Source: Lentimicrobium saccharophilum (lineage in GTDB: Bacteria > Bacteroidota > Bacteroidia > Bacteroidales > Lentimicrobiaceae). From it: a stretch of 64,000 nt of DNA. Where the stretch lies: NCBI RefSeq assembly GCF_001192835.1, contig NZ_DF968182.1, positions 2,389,113 to 2,453,112 on the forward strand, given 5' to 3'. Of the stretch, positions 1 to 9,271 are shown piece by piece; the first letter of the stretch is position 1, and each line of letters starts with the position of its first letter. The position numbers and the translations under genes were made by a program. The notes beneath the pieces were generated by a model that was not told the DNA's origin, did not search any database, and saw only the letters and a program-made list of their open reading frames with translations.

Positions 1-15
1 AATATTGCCGTAAAC

Positions 16-53
16 CAGGAAAGGCCGTTTCTATTCCGAAACGGCCTTTCCTG
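16..53 (-). terminator. Hairpin terminator downstream of the secreted subtilisin
   Basis: A perfect 15-bp inverted repeat (arms 16-30 and 39-53) with an 8-nt loop lies 18 bp past the stop codon of the minus-strand protease. The run of T after the stem on the minus strand is short, so termination is likely but not certain; the stem could also work on the plus strand. Confidence 0.6.
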
Positions 54-71
54 CTATTAACTGACCTCAGC

Positions 72-3000
72 TTATTGCCTGATCAAACGCCGTGTAAATG
101 ATTTGTATCCGGTAATTACCTCAACAATATACAATCCTGCCGGTATATCAGAAATGTTGACTTCTGAACTGAAACCTTTCTGCAGAATGAGTTTGCCAAG
201 CAGGTTATAAATCCTGATTTCCTTTCCTTCGGCACCCGATAATCCTATATGCAGCATGTTGTCTGATGCAGGATTCGGATAAATCATCAGGGTGGGTTCT
301 TCAGCAAAATCCACTCCCGATGAAAATCCCTGGTTGGCTGTAAGTACAATGTTAACTGTATAATCTTCAACCTCGCCATAAGAGAAGACTTCACAGGAGG
401 TCGGGCTGGCATTGTACTTCATGGAAACACGCATGCGGGTCGGTCCGGTAAGTGCAGCAGAGGGCACAGTAAAGTTCCTGCTGATGGAAGTGGAGGTCGT
501 TCGGGTAACATTAACCACCTGTTCGCCGGAATCAAGAAAATCGCCATCGTGATTATAATCAATCCAAACCCTGTAGGCTTCACGGTATCGTGATCCCGAC
601 CAGGCCGGGACAATCACAATATTGTTGGATGTACCTCTTACCAGATTGGTTGAAAGCGCGGTATAATCGGCATATCCGCCATTATTGCCTGAATTGTTGT
701 TGACAGATCCGAGCTGCACCCGCTGAATCCATTCATCGGCGGTACTGTTGCCCCTTGAAGCACAATAGGTAATCGTATTCTCCAGTGTAGTGATATTTAC
801 AAGATTACTTGAAGGGGAAACATTTCCGGCGGCATCTTTTGCCCTTACTGAGAATGTGTAGGAAGTATTCGGCGTTAACCCGACAACCGCAGCTGAAGTT
901 GAAGTAACTGTCTGAACAACTGCACTGCCCTGATAGACATCATATCCGGTTACCCCGACATTATCGGTGGAAGCTGTCCATGAAAGATTCACCGCAGTCT
1001 GGGTAATTCCTGATGCAGTCAAATCCGTTGGTGCAGTAGGAGCCTGGGTATCAGGAGGAGCCAGGGTGGTCACATTCAAAACATTCGAGGAAGGTGAAAC
1101 ATTTCCGGCGGCATCTCTGGCTTTTACCGAGAAAGTATAGCTGGTTGAAGCCGAGAGTCCTGTGACCGAAGCCGAAGTTACAGCAACCGACTGAATCAGT
1201 GTACTGCCCTGGTAAACATCGTAGGCAACTACGCCCACATTATCGGTGGATGCTGTCCAGCTGAGGTTGACCGAGTTTTGGGTAATACCCGACGCCGTCA
1301 GTCCGGTCGGGGCGGTCGGGGCTTGTGTATCAGGACCCTGAGCCGCGATAATTACAGTATAGTCCTCAACTTCGCCGTAAGTGAATGTTTCACAGGCAGT
1401 GGGAACTGCATTGTACTTCATCGAAACACGCATCCGGGTTGCGCCCTCTGTGGCAGTAGCAGGAACGGCAACCGAACCGCTTACAGGGGTTGTCTTGGTG
1501 GCAGCATTGGTAAATACCTGTTCACCGGCATCGGTAAAATCGCCGTCTTTGTTGTAATCAATCCACACCGAATAACCTTCGGAATAAACAGTACCGGTCC
1601 AGGTCGGAGTTATTGTGATGGTATAGGCTGTCCCCTTGTCCAGACTGGTTGAGATAGCCGTGAAATCGGAGTAATACTGGGCTCCGGAAGCATTATTGAT
1701 GGTATTGAGCTGCACCCTGCCGATATACTCATCGTTGGTATTTGTACTGGCCGAACTGCAGTAATTCAGCTGCACCTCAGTGGTTGTGAACAATACCGAA
1801 GCTGAATAAGCCGAAGTAATATTGTCAGGGCATTTGCTCCGAACCTGTGCTTCATACTGTGTCAGCGGACTCAGCCCTGAAAGACTGGCAGAAGTGCCTG
1901 TAACGGCAACAGTTGTCCAGGTAGTAGTCCCTGTTACCCGGTATCTTAAATCGTAAGTAGCTGCAGTTACAGCATTCCAGGTAAGGGTTGCCGTGGATGA
2001 ACCGGTTCCGGTGACCGAAAGCCCGGTCGGAACCTCCGGATTGCAAACCACCGGCGTTGCCGATACACCTGTAATGATAAGGCTGTAGTTCTGGCTTCCG
2101 CCTGAGAGGGTTCCTTTATGGGTAACTGTAACAGTATAGGAACCGCTGGCACCGGCAACATCCACCCTTTCAAACGGGTCTTTTACGTTATCTCCGCGGT
2201 CGTTGGTATTTACACCGGTAAGCCTCCACGGCAACTGTGATGCACCACCTTGAGTGATTCTCAGATCGAGGTCATTCACCAGGCGCGCAATGGTTGAGTT
2301 AGTAGCTGTGGTGGCTGTTCCTGCAGGATCGGTCCACGAAATGGAGGCCATCAGCGGGTTTATCCCATCGGCATCTACCTGAATGGTATAGGTTTGCCCC
2401 TGCATAAGGGTCAATTCGCTGATGACAGACTGATTTCCGTTTTGTGAAATAACTTCAGCAGCCCTTTTGGCATTCATCAATCCCCATCCGAAAATGGCAT
2501 CGGGGCCGGCCATCCCTGCATCATCGGCAGTGTGCAGGGCAAGCCCCTTAAGGGTTGCAGCCCGCATAAAGCTACCATTCACATTGTTTGCATGCTGCTG
2601 CAACAGCAACAGTGAACCTGCAATATTGGGCGAGGCCATTGAAGTACCTGTTATACTTGCATAGGCAGTGTTTGAACTTTCATAAGTTGAATAGACCGAA
2701 GTCCCGTTGCCGGTAATATCGGGTTTAATGCGGTAATCGTCGGTCGGGCCCTGACTGCTTGAACTGTTGATCGAGACACTTATAAGGTTGCCTGCATCAT
2801 CAATGTTTGCATCCTGGGCATTGGCCACTACCATATTATTTTTAGAGGTGGAATGACCGGTAAGTTTATCGTACTGCGGATATGACGGGTTTAAGGGAGC
2901 TCCGTTATAATTTGTGGTACCATCGTTGCCTGCCGCAACCACCATAAGATAATAAGGAGCATTGTACATCAAAGCATCCCAGTCGCGCGAGTCTGTAATG

Positions 3001-3695
3001 TAAGCCCCGAAATAGTAGTCGGAAACCAGATCTGACCGGTAGCCATAGGAATGGTTCGAGATCAGCATCCCGTTTGCCGCCGCAGCAGTGGCTTCCGAAA
3101 GGTCATTGTTCCATTCATACCCGATGGCATAAGCCCTGGGTGCCATGCCCTTTGCAGATGCTACAACGCCCGAAGCGATGATGGTTCCGGTTACATGGGC
3201 CGAGTGATAATTAAGGGTGGTTGTACCGTCGCCAATGCTGAAACGGTCGTTGCCCCCCGGCCCGTCGTATTCCTGATGCGTACTACGCGCCAGACCTCCG
3301 TCCCAGATATGGGCGGTCATGCTTTGCCCGTCAAGGTTAAACCCTGTTGAACCGCCGATATTCAGATGGTTGGCACGTGTTGACCTTGATGCAGCAACAT
3401 TCATGGTACGGTAGTATACAAGAGTGCCATCCGGGTCAACCCGCTGCAATTCGGCATACCCTCCGTCAGGCAGATTTAATACTACTTCAATCCCATTAAG
3501 TTGCGCATACAATAGGGCTGCCTGTTTTTCAAGTTCAGCCCGGCCTCTGAATTTCACCTCCAGATTAGCCAGCTCACGTTGATCATATCGTGAGACAATG
3601 GTCTCTTTTTGCTGCCTTGTTTGCCCGGTAACCGTCAGGCCTGAAATGATCAATACATTCAGCAACGGCAAAATCAAGCGTAGTTTTCGGATCAT
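72..3695 (-). CDS. Secreted S8 subtilisin-like serine protease with FN3 and GEVEDY domains and T9SS tail
   Basis: A predicted extracellular endopeptidase of 1207 residues. The N-terminus has a basic, hydrophobic signal peptide. The S8 catalytic triad is visible: Asp132 in HIWDGG, His167 in HSAHVTGT and Ser352 in GTSMASP, with the oxyanion Asn in AAGNDGT. A beta-rich P-domain-like segment follows. Then come one fibronectin type III domain (about 555-640), a GEVEDY domain, two near-identical FN3 domains beginning DTQAPTAPT, and a second GEVEDY domain. The last 80 residues, beginning near YPNPASD, are a T9SS type A sorting domain, so export through the Por system and surface attachment or release are expected. 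It is transcribed alone, divergent from the aspartic protease. The protease fold is sure; the substrate is unknown. Confidence 0.93.
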   Translation of the reverse strand: MIRKLRLILPLLNVLIISGLTVTGQTRQQKETIVSRYDQRELANLEVKFRGRAELEKQAALLYAQLNGIEVVLNLPDGGYAELQRVDPDGTLVYYRTMNVAASRSTRANHLNIGGSTGFNLDGQSMTAHIWDGGLARSTHQEYDGPGGNDRFSIGDGTTTLNYHSAHVTGTIIASGVVASAKGMAPRAYAIGYEWNNDLSEATAAAANGMLISNHSYGYRSDLVSDYYFGAYITDSRDWDALMYNAPYYLMVVAAGNDGTTNYNGAPLNPSYPQYDKLTGHSTSKNNMVVANAQDANIDDAGNLISVSINSSSSQGPTDDYRIKPDITGNGTSVYSTYESSNTAYASITGTSMASPNIAGSLLLLQQHANNVNGSFMRAATLKGLALHTADDAGMAGPDAIFGWGLMNAKRAAEVISQNGNQSVISELTLMQGQTYTIQVDADGINPLMASISWTDPAGTATTATNSTIARLVNDLDLRITQGGASQLPWRLTGVNTNDRGDNVKDPFERVDVAGASGSYTVTVTHKGTLSGGSQNYSLIITGVSATPVVCNPEVPTGLSVTGTGSSTATLTWNAVTAATYDLRYRVTGTTTWTTVAVTGTSASLSGLSPLTQYEAQVRSKCPDNITSAYSASVLFTTTEVQLNYCSSASTNTNDEYIGRVQLNTINNASGAQYYSDFTAISTSLDKGTAYTITITPTWTGTVYSEGYSVWIDYNKDGDFTDAGEQVFTNAATKTTPVSGSVAVPATATEGATRMRVSMKYNAVPTACETFTYGEVEDYTVIIAAQGPDTQAPTAPTGLTASGITQNSVNLSWTASTDNVGVVAYDVYQGSTLIQSVAVTSASVTGLSASTSYTFSVKARDAAGNVSPSSNVLNVTTLAPPDTQAPTAPTDLTASGITQTAVNLSWTASTDNVGVTGYDVYQGSAVVQTVTSTSAAVVGLTPNTSYTFSVRAKDAAGNVSPSSNLVNITTLENTITYCASRGNSTADEWIQRVQLGSVNNNSGNNGGYADYTALSTNLVRGTSNNIVIVPAWSGSRYREAYRVWIDYNHDGDFLDSGEQVVNVTRTTSTSISRNFTVPSAALTGPTRMRVSMKYNASPTSCEVFSYGEVEDYTVNIVLTANQGFSSGVDFAEEPTLMIYPNPASDNMLHIGLSGAEGKEIRIYNLLGKLILQKGFSSEVNISDIPAGLYIVEVITGYKSFTRRLIRQ

Positions 3696-3974
3696 ACTTT
3701 CAGAATTTGGTGAAACAATCGTGTAAATAAGAATTATATAAAAGTAATACGAAAATCAAAAAAAAGAAACACCAAAAACCTTAAAAATCCTGCCAATTGA
3801 AAAAATAAATTTTTATGATTCCTGACTTTCCGGTTGTGCCAAATCAGGCTTACTCACTGAACTGAAAAAACCATCTATAAACTGCACAGCAGCATGAAGA
3901 ATTCATTTTTTCGGTCAACATCTTGGCATAAAAAGAATTAATTTAGCATAAGGTGAACGGGCAAAGGTATTCAC

Positions 3975-4979
3975 ATGAAAAAAGAGATTCCTGTATTGTA
4001 TTTTAACAGCCTAAAGGCCGGCGTATTCACATTGCTTCTGACAGCAGCAGCATTGACAGCAGCAGCAGGAGATAAAGCACATGAACAGGTTCATGTAAAT
4101 TTATTGCTGAAAGGAAGCAGTGTTCCGGAGAGTTTCAGTTCAATTGTTATTCCATTAAAGCAGGCCGGCAGACTTTTTCTGATAGAAGCCAGGATTGACG
4201 ATCAGGAAGGAAATCTGATCTTCGACACAGGCGCCACCGGACTGGTGCTCAACCGCACGTATTTCAGAAAATATGCTGCCTATGAAAAGCCCGGCGCAGG
4301 AGGTATTACGGGCAATTTCAGCAAAGTTTACGGGACCATCGTTAAAGAGATTGACGCCTCAGGCTTTTTTTATGAAAAAGTTCCGGCAGATATGGCCGAT
4401 CTTGGTCATATTGAAGACAAACGCGGAGTGAAAATCCTGGGACTTTTCGGAATGAAAATGATCGATGATATGGAGGTGATTTTCGATGCCGCGGCAAACC
4501 AGCTGACACTGGTGCAAACCGACCTGGAGGGCAACCGGACAGAGAATAACAATGATCTGCCGCAGTTTAACTTCAGGCAGAAAATAGAAACCCATCACAA
4601 AATAATGCTGGTCAGGGGCAGAATCGGCGATAAGACCCTGAATTTCTGCCTCGACACCGGAGCTGAAATCAATGCCCTGCACCGGAATGTATCGAAGAAA
4701 GTAATGGAAACCGTACAGATCAGCCGCCGGGCACCGGTCGGAGGCGCTGCTTCGCGGTCATCAGAAGTATTGTATGGCATCATGAATGAACTTGAAGTTG
4801 GCAGTCACCAGTTTGGCATTATGGGAACCGTAATCATGGACCTGACAGCAATGACTGAAGCTTACGGATGCACGATTGATGGCATGCTTGGCTATGACTT
4901 CTGGATAAAAGGCATTTATAGTATTAACTTCCGGAAAGAAGAGATTGGTTTTAATGTGAGAAAGGGGGACCGGCAATGA
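3975..4979 (+). CDS. Exported pepsin/retropepsin-like aspartic protease
   Basis: A 334-residue clan AA aspartic protease with both lobes in one chain. The two catalytic motifs are FDTGATG (Asp84) and LDTGAE (Asp227), each followed by hydrophobic-hydrophobic-Gly segments as in retropepsin-like domains. A signal peptide lies within residues 1-32, rich in Ala and Leu, so the protein is probably periplasmic or surface-exposed. The stop codon overlaps the start of the next gene (ATGA), so the two are co-translated and probably work together. Members of this family in Bacteroidota are usually annotated only as aspartyl protease or retropepsin-like; their substrates are unknown. The double DTG motif makes the assignment firm. 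Confidence 0.88.
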   Translation: MKKEIPVLYFNSLKAGVFTLLLTAAALTAAAGDKAHEQVHVNLLLKGSSVPESFSSIVIPLKQAGRLFLIEARIDDQEGNLIFDTGATGLVLNRTYFRKYAAYEKPGAGGITGNFSKVYGTIVKEIDASGFFYEKVPADMADLGHIEDKRGVKILGLFGMKMIDDMEVIFDAAANQLTLVQTDLEGNRTENNNDLPQFNFRQKIETHHKIMLVRGRIGDKTLNFCLDTGAEINALHRNVSKKVMETVQISRRAPVGGAASRSSEVLYGIMNELEVGSHQFGIMGTVIMDLTAMTEAYGCTIDGMLGYDFWIKGIYSINFRKEEIGFNVRKGDRQ

Positions 4980-6466
4980 AAAAAATCATGCTGATCGCAT
5001 TGGTCATGCTACTGCTTGTACCGCACATGGTTTTGTCGCAGTCTAAACCAGGGAATGTCTGTTATATCAGCGACAATCGCATCCATTTTCAGCTTGACAA
5101 CCGATGGTCGGCACAGCGCAAAGACGAAATCTCCCGGCTCTTCAGTCTCGACAGCGCCCTGATGGAGAAGGCCCTGCAAACTTCAGAAAATGAAATTCTT
5201 TCGGGAAGCACCATATGGTTTGTCAGCCGCATAAACCAGCATATCGTAGAGATCTCCAAGCAACTGGAAGCCCCTTCGCTGGATATCGGCGCCCATGATG
5301 TGCTGCTGCTGGATGAAGAACTGCTTGACGGCGAACCTCCCCGGGGTGCGGAAATCAGGAAGCCCCGCCGCCCGTCATTGGTCAGCATCTTCCGCATGCA
5401 TCCATGGCATTATGGCATTAACGATTTCAAAGATCCGTCTGTATTCAGCTTCAGTAATGATACGGCAACATTCCTTTTAAAAGAATACCCCAATGCACGC
5501 CGGGTAGTTCTTTCCGGGACCTTTAACAACTGGAGCACCCGGAAGCAGTTCATGCGTAAAACCAGCGAAGGATGGATCTGCCGCGTACATCTGAAACCGG
5601 GAAAATATCTCTACAAGTATATTGTAGACGGGCAATGGATGCCCGACCCCGCCAATAACCTGGAAGAATATGACGGACAGGGCGGCTCCAACAGTGCCGT
5701 TTACTGTTTCAACCACGCATTCAGGCTCACCGGATATCCGAAGGCAAAAAGAGTATATGTGTCAGGCAGCTTCAACAACTGGAACAGAAATCAGCTGAAG
5801 ATGCGCAAGACAGACGGCGGTTGGGAACTGCCCATGTTTCTGAGCCCGGGAACCCACGCGTATAAGTTTATTGTTGACAGAAAATGGATAACCGATCCGG
5901 ACAACCCGGTGATGCGCGACAATGGCAACGGCTCTTTCAATTCATACCTGGGCATAGGCGACACCATGACGTTCAGGCTCAGCGGATTTCAGACCGCCGG
6001 AAAGGTTTACCTGGCCGGGAGTTTCAACGGGTGGAACCCCAATGAGCTGCTGATGGATAAAACGGATAACGGATGGAAACTGGCTTACCACCTGGCACCA
6101 GGTATACACGAGTATAAATTCATTGTCGACGGGCAATGGATGCCCGATCCCGCCAACCCGGAAAGTGTCGGGAAAGGCGTTTCTGAAAATTCCGTACTAA
6201 CCTTCAAGCCCAATTACACCTTTACCCTGGCGATGTTTACGGATGCGAAAAAAGTCATTGTTACGGGAAGCTTCAACGGGTGGCGCGAAGACGCATGCGC
6301 GATGACCCTGAAAGACGGGGTGTGGACCTGCCCCGTATTTCTCAGCCCGGGGAAGCACACCTACAAGTTCATTGTAGACGGGCAGTGGATGGTTGATCCG
6401 GCCAACGAAGTCTGGGAGGCCAATGCACAGGGTACCGGCAATTCGGTGCTCTGGGTGGAGCCATAG
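4976..6466 (+). CDS. Exported protein with four CBM48-like glycogen-binding repeats
   Basis: A 496-residue protein with an N-terminal signal peptide (about 1-22), an unrecognised domain of about 130 residues, and four tandem repeats at about 160-238, 245-322, 330-408 and 415-496. Each repeat carries the pattern V.LSGTFNNW, a Lys/Met-rich strand, a G.H.YKFIVDGQW motif and a DP.N turn. That is the AMPK-beta glycogen-binding (CBM48) fold used to bind alpha-glucans. No catalytic domain is visible, so it is probably a binding or scaffolding protein. It overlaps the upstream aspartic protease gene by four bases. Whether it binds starch or glycogen, or uses the fold for protein contacts, cannot be told from the sequence. 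Confidence 0.85.
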   Translation: MKKIMLIALVMLLLVPHMVLSQSKPGNVCYISDNRIHFQLDNRWSAQRKDEISRLFSLDSALMEKALQTSENEILSGSTIWFVSRINQHIVEISKQLEAPSLDIGAHDVLLLDEELLDGEPPRGAEIRKPRRPSLVSIFRMHPWHYGINDFKDPSVFSFSNDTATFLLKEYPNARRVVLSGTFNNWSTRKQFMRKTSEGWICRVHLKPGKYLYKYIVDGQWMPDPANNLEEYDGQGGSNSAVYCFNHAFRLTGYPKAKRVYVSGSFNNWNRNQLKMRKTDGGWELPMFLSPGTHAYKFIVDRKWITDPDNPVMRDNGNGSFNSYLGIGDTMTFRLSGFQTAGKVYLAGSFNGWNPNELLMDKTDNGWKLAYHLAPGIHEYKFIVDGQWMPDPANPESVGKGVSENSVLTFKPNYTFTLAMFTDAKKVIVTGSFNGWREDACAMTLKDGVWTCPVFLSPGKHTYKFIVDGQWMVDPANEVWEANAQGTGNSVLWVEP

Positions 6467-6518
6467 ATGACCGCATTTCTATCTGAAATTCTGTATTCCG
6501 GCCAATCAGGAAGCATTG

Positions 6519-7229
6519 TCATGCCGTTTCGGGATGCGCCTGCTGCAATGCAAACCAGCGAAGCAGGAAAATATCTATGATCAGCACAAGCAGATTCCAG
6601 ATTACCAGTGCAGATAATCCGGCGGAGGTAAACAGCCAGGTCATATCGAAGGAGGTGATCAGCGCGGAGGCCACGCTGCAGCATCCGTTGATCAGAAACA
6701 ATGCTTTCAGCAAGGTTCCCATACTGCTTTTATCAAAAGTAAAGGCCATCAGTATAAATGAAAGCCCTATGCCGCCCCATCCGTACATTTCGAGCGCCCA
6801 GGCGAAAGAACCGGGATTGGCCATGGTGAAGGCCGGTAAAATGGTTGCTGTTTCAGGGGGATAGTGGGTAGCCAGATAGGGAATGTAAGTGGTTTGAATG
6901 ATGTAGTTGATAAATACCACAGCCGTAAATACGGTATTTATAATCATTCCTGAAAGTGCATAGATCTTCTTTTCATTACTGGAAAGAAAATACAGCGAAA
7001 CAAAGGTGAGCAACGAACCGATTACAAGAAGAAATCCAAGAAAGAAGGTTGCGGTCTGCAAAGGATGGAATGATTCCGCAAACAATGCAGCGTCGCGCCA
7101 GGCGGGCTGCGGGTGCAGCCACAGGACCAGCAACGGAAATACCAGGCCTGAAAAAATGACCCCGGAGATATTCATATACACGGCAAAACGGCCAAACCGG
7201 ATGGTCTGCATGTGCAATTCCATATTCAT
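6519..7229 (-). CDS. Multi-pass membrane protein of unknown function
   Basis: A 236-residue hydrophobic protein with about six predicted transmembrane helices, for example around residues 17-36, 55-80, 90-115, 140-165, 172-190 and 200-225. No catalytic motif is recognised. The start at 7229 lies only 6 bp after the stop of the DUF3795 gene upstream, so it is probably the last gene of a short operon with DUF3795 and OsmC. A role as a general stress-related or DUF4386-like membrane protein is possible but not supported by a clear motif. Confidence 0.75.
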   Translation of the reverse strand: MNMELHMQTIRFGRFAVYMNISGVIFSGLVFPLLVLWLHPQPAWRDAALFAESFHPLQTATFFLGFLLVIGSLLTFVSLYFLSSNEKKIYALSGMIINTVFTAVVFINYIIQTTYIPYLATHYPPETATILPAFTMANPGSFAWALEMYGWGGIGLSFILMAFTFDKSSMGTLLKALFLINGCCSVASALITSFDMTWLFTSAGLSALVIWNLLVLIIDIFLLRWFALQQAHPETA

Positions 7230-7235
7230 AGCTGA

Positions 7236-7751
7236 TCAGGATTTTGACAATTTTGACAAATATTCTTTGATCATGGCGGAATGTTTCCCGGCGAAATGGT
7301 TTCCCGGTATGTTTCCGCATGAAGGACACTTTATGTCATAGGAAGTATTGGCTTTACCGCATGCCGGACAGGCAAAATGAATTTCCATTTCCCTCATCCA
7401 CACTTCAGGACCAGCTTCGGCAATCCGGGCCTGCGATTCCCATAATCCGGCCCTGTGCGGCATCATGGCCTGAAAATCTTTTAAAGCTTTGCACGGATAT
7501 TCGTTGCAGGATCCACAAAAATCCACCCCTTTTCCGGCGGCGCAGCTTACCATTTTACATGCCCGGCACCAGGCGGTTTTGGTGTTTGACCGGCATCCGA
7601 GGCAGCGTGTTTCTTCGACCGGCTGATTAAGCCTGACGGCATATTGCGCCAGCTTTTCCGTGTCGTTTGATTGTGTTGCCAGAAAAATTCCGCAGGCTCC
7701 GCAATAGAGGCCGCATACAGCAGCCTTTTCCGGTATTGCATGATTTTCCAT
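7236..7751 (-). CDS. DUF3795 family cysteine-rich protein
   Basis: A 171-residue cysteine-rich protein. The N-terminal block CGLYCGACGIF, the central C..C......C..C motif (RCLGCRS...WCRACKM) and a CGSC.EYPC motif match the DUF3795 family, which is thought to bind a metal through its cysteines. The C-terminal half ends in a zinc-ribbon-like pair (CPACG ... CPSCG) around residues 125-150. The function of the family is unknown. It lies 17 bp downstream of the OsmC gene on the same strand and 6 bp upstream of a membrane protein gene, so these three are probably co-transcribed. Confidence 0.82.
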   Translation of the reverse strand: MENHAIPEKAAVCGLYCGACGIFLATQSNDTEKLAQYAVRLNQPVEETRCLGCRSNTKTAWCRACKMVSCAAGKGVDFCGSCNEYPCKALKDFQAMMPHRAGLWESQARIAEAGPEVWMREMEIHFACPACGKANTSYDIKCPSCGNIPGNHFAGKHSAMIKEYLSKLSKS

Positions 7752-7768
7752 ATCTCCGCAATGATAAG

Positions 7769-8224
7769 TTATTCTTCAATGAAAATTACCGATTCAACAT
7801 CAACGTTTCCTTTGATCATAGCCCAGACAGGACAAATCGACTGCTCAGAAAGTGCAATTGCTTTTTCCGCATCGGCTGTTTTTACATCGGGAGATTTGAT
7901 GTGGTATTCCACCCTTATTAAAGAAAAAGATGTAGGATGTTCCGTGTGGCGGACACCGCTTACTTTCATATCGAATCCGGTGATGGTTTTCTGCATTCTC
8001 CGCAGCAGGGTAAGCAAAGCGCCGGCAGCACAGGCGCCGAAGCTGATCAGGAAGAGCTGCAGGGGCATGTAGCCGAGTCCATCGCCGTAAGGCGGGATGT
8101 AATCCGTATCAATGGGTTCGAAATTACCGGCTTTTCCGGAAATGTGCAGTTTGCTGTTGACCAGGCTTAGCGCCGCTTCGAGCGGGGCTGCGGTTGTTGA
8201 ATTGGCAGGTGCGTTTGCATTCAT
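7769..8224 (-). CDS. OsmC/Ohr family protein
   Basis: A 151-residue protein of the OsmC fold. Members are thiol-dependent peroxidases that reduce organic hydroperoxides, or related stress proteins. The helix beginning FGACAAGALLTLL carries the first conserved cysteine, and ICPVWAMI carries the second near residue 130, the expected two-cysteine pair. The length is normal for the family. It is the first gene of a likely three-gene minus-strand unit with DUF3795 and a membrane protein. A perfect -7 promoter element lies about 55 bp upstream. Whether it belongs to the OsmC, Ohr or YhfA subgroup was not resolved. Confidence 0.87.
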   Translation of the reverse strand: MNANAPANSTTAAPLEAALSLVNSKLHISGKAGNFEPIDTDYIPPYGDGLGYMPLQLFLISFGACAAGALLTLLRRMQKTITGFDMKVSGVRHTEHPTSFSLIRVEYHIKSPDVKTADAEKAIALSEQSICPVWAMIKGNVDVESVIFIEE

Positions 8225-8279
8225 GACTTTTTAAGCTTGAAGAATCTCTAATTATTTGAACTGATGAAAAAAGATGTGG

Positions 8280-8287
8280 CAAATGTA
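8280..8287 (-). promoter_or_regulatory. Candidate -7 element upstream of the OsmC gene
   Basis: On the minus strand this reads TACATTTG, a perfect match to the Bacteroidota -7 consensus TAnnTTTG. It ends 56 bp before the OsmC start codon. No TTG -33 element is seen at the right spacing, so confidence is limited. Confidence 0.35.
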
Positions 8288-8402
8288 AAGTCATGAAAAA
8301 AAGAAGTAAAATAATTGCCTGTGAAGCGCAGATAATCACCAGCGAAAAGCAATTCCGGCAGCATGAACCGTTCATTGTTTACCTTAGAAGTTACCGACTC
8401 CG

Positions 8403-9260
8403 CTAGTCAATCATCCGGACCATCTCAAACTGCTTGCCTTTCAGGGGCAATCCGCTGGAAATCAGGAATTCCGTAATGGCAGTGCAGGCAACATCCGTAT
8501 TGACTGCTTTAACGGACGGGAGGCTGTTTTTTTTGAGCAATTCCGCCAGGAGCATGCTGCCTACCCCACTCCGTCTGAAGTCCGGGTGCACGGCAAGCTG
8601 GGTCAGGTCGCCGGTGGATGGTTCCAGAATGCCGTAGCCTGCAAAATCCGATCCCACAAATGCGCCCAGGATAAAATAATCCTGTTCCTGCCGCCTTATG
8701 CTTTCAAAACTGTTCTGCCACGAGGGGTGAAAATCCCACATCGGCATTACTTCTTCAGGCAGAGGCAGAGGAATCGGTTTACAGCGTATCTCCGGACCGG
8801 GATTTTTAACGCGGGGGTTAACTGATGCGGAAGGCGCCACAAAATAATTGAATTCACGTGTAACCCTGAATCCCTGCTTGCGGTAAACCTTCACTGCCGG
8901 TTCGTTGTGCTGCAGCACCTCAAGCAGGTATTGCCTTATGCCGGCACCGGCCAGAAACGGCAGCGAAGCTTCAAACACCTGAGAGGCAAGGCCCCTGCCC
9001 CGGTATTCCTTCAGGGTACCTGTACCGGTGTCATAAGCAGTGGGCTTGCCCTGAAAAGTTCCGGTTCCGTTGAAGGTAAAACTTACCAGCCTGCCTTCGT
9101 CGAATGCGCCAAACGAAAGGGAAGCATCAAAACCCCGCCGCTGAAGCATCCGGATGTGCTCTTCCCGGTTAACAGAAATTTCATAATCCGCAAAAGCGGC
9201 GTCAAACGCTTCAAACAGCGTGTCAAAACTTAAGTTCCCTAGGTTCTGTATGGTAATCAT
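8403..9260 (-). CDS. GNAT family N-acetyltransferase (two GNAT-like domains)
   Basis: A 285-residue protein with a full GNAT domain in the N-terminal half, including an acetyl-CoA-binding signature near EYRGRGLASQVFEAS. A second GNAT-like segment lies in the C-terminal part (HPDFRRSGVGSMLLAELL). Two-domain GNAT proteins of this length are common and of unknown acceptor. It is 11 bp upstream-spaced from the next GNAT gene (9272-9787) on the same strand and likely shares its transcript. The acceptor substrate cannot be assigned. Confidence 0.85.
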   Translation of the reverse strand: MITIQNLGNLSFDTLFEAFDAAFADYEISVNREEHIRMLQRRGFDASLSFGAFDEGRLVSFTFNGTGTFQGKPTAYDTGTGTLKEYRGRGLASQVFEASLPFLAGAGIRQYLLEVLQHNEPAVKVYRKQGFRVTREFNYFVAPSASVNPRVKNPGPEIRCKPIPLPLPEEVMPMWDFHPSWQNSFESIRRQEQDYFILGAFVGSDFAGYGILEPSTGDLTQLAVHPDFRRSGVGSMLLAELLKKNSLPSVKAVNTDVACTAITEFLISSGLPLKGKQFEMVRMID

Positions 9261-9271
9261 GAACGCAGATT

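Noticed and set aside
3051-3350. A 99-residue ORF opposite the subtilisin
   Set aside because: It is a shadow of the protease coding sequence, whose motifs are clear on the other strand.
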